DNA of 64,000 bases, taken from positions 10,665,634 to 10,729,633 of the forward strand of contig JALPQD010000016.1 in the NCBI GenBank assembly GCA_023101885.1, read 5' to 3'. Every line of letters starts with the position of its first letter. Position 1 is the first letter of the stretch. The notes under the pieces were generated by a model. That model worked only from the letters and a program-made list of their open reading frames with translations. It did no database searches and was not told where the DNA came from. The position numbers were made by a program, and so were the translations under genes. Positions 60,911 to 64,000 of the stretch are shown here, piece after piece. Origin of the DNA: Typhlomys cinereus (Eukaryota > Chordata > Mammalia > Rodentia > Platacanthomyidae).

Positions 60911-61069
60911 AATATACATTAAAGCTATTCAAAACCTATGGGTTCAATGAGTGTCCTCAAGGACCCGCTTTCCCCTCCTATTCATGAAGCTAGCCTTCAG
61001 TTCTGAAGGCAGCAGAGTTTCCAGGATTCAAAGAGGAGGCTCATAATTGCTTTAATAGGAATCTATTTC

Positions 61070-61152
61070 TTTTTTCAAAACTGAGGATTGAATTACGGCC
61101 TCCTGCATGTTAGGCAATTGCTATAACACTGAACTAAAACCCACCTCTTTAT
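61070..61152 (-). mobile_element. ID-like SINE (tRNA-Ala-derived type), minus strand
   Basis: Sense GTTTTAGTTCAGTGTTATAGCAATTGCCTAACATGCAGGAGGCCGTAATTCAATCCTCAG follows the ID element pattern (AGCTCAGTGGTAGAGC...TTGCCTAGCATGC...GGCCCTGGGTTCAATCCCCAG). Confidence 0.65.
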
Positions 61153-61194
61153 ACAGATATAATAAAATTTATAAATATATATATACATATATAT

Positions 61195-61330
61195 TTTAAA
61201 TTTTGAGACAGATTTTTGTGGAGCTGATCAGGAGCTTGCTTGCTCTGTGTCTCAAGCAGTTCACAAAGCTGCTGTAATCCTGATTGGGCCTCACAAGCAT
61301 CTGGAATTACAAAGTTGCAACCGTAGGCTG
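61195..61330 (-). mobile_element. B1-like SINE, minus strand
   Basis: TTTTGAGACAGATTTTTGTGG at one end, then CTTGCTTGCTCTGTGTCTCAAGCAG, CTGCTGTAATCCTGATTGGGCC and GCATCTGGAATTAC AAAG, follow the reverse complement of an old B1/proto-B1. Confidence 0.55.
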
Positions 61331-61379
61331 GAAAGAATCTACATCTTGATTAATAATATACCTAGGAATACAAGGTCTT

Positions 61380-61930
61380 TTCCCCCATCAGACTAGTAGA
61401 AACTTTTCAAATAATGTCTCTTGGTCCAAAGTCATGTCTGGCGATAAGGTAATTGGTCCTATTTTCCAAGGATAAGATATATTTCATTTTATCAACCAGA
61501 ACTGAGACGGCGAATGGTAACAATGTTCCTCTAGAAAACAAAATTCCAATGTTTTCAAGAAAAAAGAAGGGGAGGCACAGTGAGAATCAAAGATCATTTT
61601 GGGGGTGGATTATCAAACTTCTTGGTTATGCAAAATTAAGTGAAGATGCCACACTGTGGTTGTCAGACACGTTTAACGACTGGCATCTCTGAACCATGCC
61701 TAGAGCTTACATGTGACATTCCTGCTGCCTTATCCTCCTGTACTGCACAAATTAGAGTATTCCTACAATTAGTAAATGCCGTTTGTGCAACAGAGATATT
61801 TTATTATCATGGCCAATGCATGAAACAATGATTTTCTATAATTGGTTCTCATTGAGTGTTTATCGACTCTAATTGCAAAGTAAATTCTGTCTACAAATGT
61901 AATCATTTCTAAATTCAATATATTTTTTAT
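61380..61930. other. Unique block with homeodomain/POU-like motifs, candidate regulatory DNA
   Basis: Repeat-free for about 550 bp. It contains several motifs resembling POU or homeodomain sites: GGTTATGCAAAATTAAGTG (about 61623), CAAATTAGAG, CAATTAGTAAATG and TCTAATTGCAAAG. It also has a local cluster of CpGs (GGCGATAAGG, GACGGCGAATGG, CACGTTTAACGACTGG), unusual for this AT-rich window. Short frames here have no known domain. Enhancer-type function is inference only. Confidence 0.3.
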
Positions 61931-62445
61931 GATATCATTTTAAAAAGAAGCTTCACTTTGCTTCTAAAAGGAACCAGTGCTATGCAAACGTTATAAATGA
62001 TAGTTAATGTGAAATTGCAGTTATAGTCAAAAACCCCAAAATGAGAAGAGAAAAATAAACCTAAATATATTAGAAAATACATAATCTGTATAATTGTTAA
62101 ATAAGTGAATACATGCACTGTAAAATGAGTATAGTAAAATATTAATGAAATCCAGGTGCTAGAAACAAATGTGCACTAAAATATGTTTTAAATGGTCTTT
62201 TTTGTTTGATATTATCTCATAAAACTTTGCACAACAAAATGATAAAACTCTCCTTTTGTTATGATTGCATCCACTGTTTGGGGAAAAATTTAAATTCAAA
62301 TGATAAAATGTAGAAGAAAAACAAATGAACAGGCAGAAGTATGAAAAGACTTGTTTTCTCTTTTGAAAAAAATTATCAACATGGGATTTGGGTGAGACAA
62401 TTTCAAATTAGAAGAAAAGAAGCCACACTGAAGTGCTATGAGAGT
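61931..62445. other. Unique AT-rich DNA
   Basis: No feature recognised. Confidence 0.5.
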
Positions 62446-62463
62446 GAATTCTAGACATCTTTT

Positions 62464-62714
62464 AAAAATATTTTATTCACTTATTTTATGTGTGTGTATC
62501 TGTGTGCCAGTGTGGAGGACCAAATGGTGACTTTGGAAACTCAGTTCTACCTCTTTCTTGCTTCCCTCTGGGATTTACCAGACTCCTCCCACCAGGGCTA
62601 AAAGTGCATGCCAAGCAAGGACCTTTTCCCTTGGCATTTTTTACATGGGATCTGGGATCCAAACTCAGGACTTTCTGCTTGGAAGACAGAGTCTTAATAC
62701 CTGAGCTCCAGCTC
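62464..62714 (-). mobile_element. tRNA-derived SINE, older subfamily, minus strand, with TSD
   Basis: AATTCTAGAC occurs at 62447-62456 and 62716-62725 and the similarity continues with one mismatch, giving a TSD of about 14-17 bp. Sense: GAGCTGGAGCTCAGGTATTAAGACTCTGTC, TCCTGAGTTTGGATCCCAGATCCCATGTAAAA. It is collinear with 59085-59338. Confidence 0.82.
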
Positions 62715-62729
62715 AAATTCTAGACGTTT

Positions 62730-63750
62730 TTATATAGAACAACAACAATTTCCGTTAGAACAAATTTCTGAAAAAATGTAAATATTGAAAAACACAATTA
62801 TAAATAGATACCTTATTGTTTCAATTAGCCACATAGAAAAATGCCAGATGAAATTTATAAACCAAGATATGACATCTAATATTGATTATTTTCATAGTAA
62901 ATAGAATCCATATATTTAAGAAAATGTGGAAAGCAGATAGAATGAAAAGATATTCTCACATTTCAAGTGCTCCTTTCTAAAATTTTTTGTTAGACAGAAG
63001 ACTCAGAGTATGTGAATATTTAGCAATTTCTTGTAGTGTATTTCATCCATTTTTGCCCTTCAACATTATGTCTGAAATTCTCCTTTGCTAGTAGGTAAGG
63101 GAAGGATAAAATTACTCAGTAAAGCTGATCACTGTGAAGTTTTTCTCTTATTAATTTTTTGTCTTTGTCTTTTCTTATGCAAGTCTGACATCCAGCCAGT
63201 ATCAACTCTATTTAATTCTCTCCGGTCTATTTATTCACTGATAGCACATAGAACTTTTCACCTAAGAGACAAAGATAGAATATACCACCACCTGGAAAGC
63301 AGATGTGTCCAGCTAATAGAGTCCCCCCTCTACCCACCACGACCTCTCCCTCTTGAAGGGTGCTTTCTGCAGCTGAGACACACCTCCAAGGTGAGAGGAA
63401 GCCTCTTCTAGCAGAGGAAGTCATTTTGATAACCAGAAAGTAATTTCACCATGAAATTATTGCCTCAATTATCTGACTAAGGACAATGTATCAGGATATG
63501 TGTTACTATGGAAATTCAGTACAGAGGAGAGAGTGTGTTCAGCCAGGATCTGGCCTGTCCTCTGGGCCAAAGAATTCACATTCCATTTTGTATCATAACT
63601 GAAATGCTTCAGTGTGTTTGTGAGGGTAAATATGTGTTTACAAAAGGATGCATGCTTATTTGCTAATGTATACAACTGAGCCTTTTTTCCTCTTTAGTGT
63701 CAGTAATATATACTAGGAAAACACTCTACAATTGAACTAATTGACATATT
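62730..63750. other. Unique DNA, no gene recognised
   Basis: The plus frame at 63085-63411 (108 codons) has no known domain. The section 63230-63480 is less AT-rich and repeat-free, otherwise unremarkable. Confidence 0.45.
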
Positions 63751-63759
63751 TGTCAATTA

Positions 63760-63885
63760 TTTATTTATTTTTATTTTGAGGCAAGGTTGTACTAAACTCT
63801 CCAGGCTGGACTTCAAATTTCCATCCCTTGACAAAGTTTTGTTTAGTAGGTGAGAAATGTAATCACAAGTTTGTACCATCATACC
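63760..63885 (-). mobile_element. B1-like SINE, minus strand, decayed
   Basis: ATTTTGAGGCAAGGTTGTACTAAACTCTCCAGGCTGGACTTCAAATTTCC...GTAATCACAAGTTTGTACCATCATACC follows the reverse complement of B1 (GAGACAGGGT...CCAGGCTGGCCTCGAACTC...ACCACCATGCC). Confidence 0.65.
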
Positions 63886-64000
63886 TTGATACTCAGATTA
63901 GTGGTGAATATATATTTTTATATGAGAAGTCACACACACACACACAGCCTTTGTTCAAAGGTGAGAGGACAAGACGTTTTCCTTTCAAATGTGCTCTGGA
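63886..64000. other. Unique DNA to window end
   Basis: Contains a short (CA)n at 63929-63946; nothing else. Confidence 0.5.

Noticed and set aside
63085..63411. Possible 108-residue protein or exon
   Set aside because: No domain, no convincing splice signals; the chance of an open frame of this size in 64 kb is high.

Overview
This window is mammalian nuclear DNA, almost certainly from a rodent. It is AT-rich and packed with LINE-1 copies, tRNA-derived SINEs of the B2/ID type, faint B1-like (7SL-derived) pieces, MaLR-type LTRs, a class II (betaretrovirus-like) endogenous retrovirus relic and many microsatellites. The young SINE family resembles the B2 superfamily but is not the house-mouse B2; a dipodoid rodent (jerboa or jumping mouse) is a guess I cannot verify. 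I find no host protein-coding exon, rRNA, true tRNA gene or CRISPR array. The stretch reads as intergenic or deep-intronic sequence. Every long open frame I can explain belongs to a transposable element or a simple repeat.

Layout. 1-6.2 kb: mostly unique AT-rich DNA, with an exact 179-bp tandem duplication at 1500-1865 and an old SINE at about 5.47 kb. 6.2-16.6 kb: a near full-length LINE-1 on the minus strand. It carries a 5' UTR, decayed ORF1 and ORF2, a 3' UTR and a 16-bp target-site duplication (TSD). Between its 3' end and the TSD lie a long (GAAA)n tract and about 165 bp of non-L1 sequence with its own AATAAA, which is the structure of a 3' transduction. A 3.2-kb class II ERV relic (gag only, 3' LTR, most of the 5' LTR missing) sits inside the endonuclease part of ORF2. 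18.2-19.1 kb: a plus-strand L1 3' UTR fragment with a 9-bp TSD. 19-34 kb: unique DNA with scattered old L1 and LTR relics and one fresh SINE at 24.0-24.3 kb with a 16-bp TSD.

34.2-36.2 kb: a complete MaLR-type element with two 422-bp LTRs, a 1.1-kb non-coding interior and the 5-bp TSD GGGTG. 37.3-40.9 kb: a second minus-strand L1, 5'-truncated in ORF2, with an 11-bp TSD and a triplicated 33-bp unit at the ORF2/3' UTR boundary. 41-55 kb: unique DNA, purine/pyrimidine tracts and LTR relics. 55-59.5 kb: several SINEs, an unassigned stretch and an older L1-like 3' end. 60-64 kb: mostly unique, with two blocks (about 60.24-60.91 and 61.38-61.93 kb) whose composition would suit conserved non-coding elements.

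No new biological system is evident. The points most worth checking are the 3' transduction on the 6.2-16.6 kb L1, the exact duplication near 1.5 kb, the internal ORF2 duplication inside the same L1, the one-sided ERV, the shared 25-mer inside and outside the MaLR element, and a 20-bp perfect hairpin at 30.05 kb.
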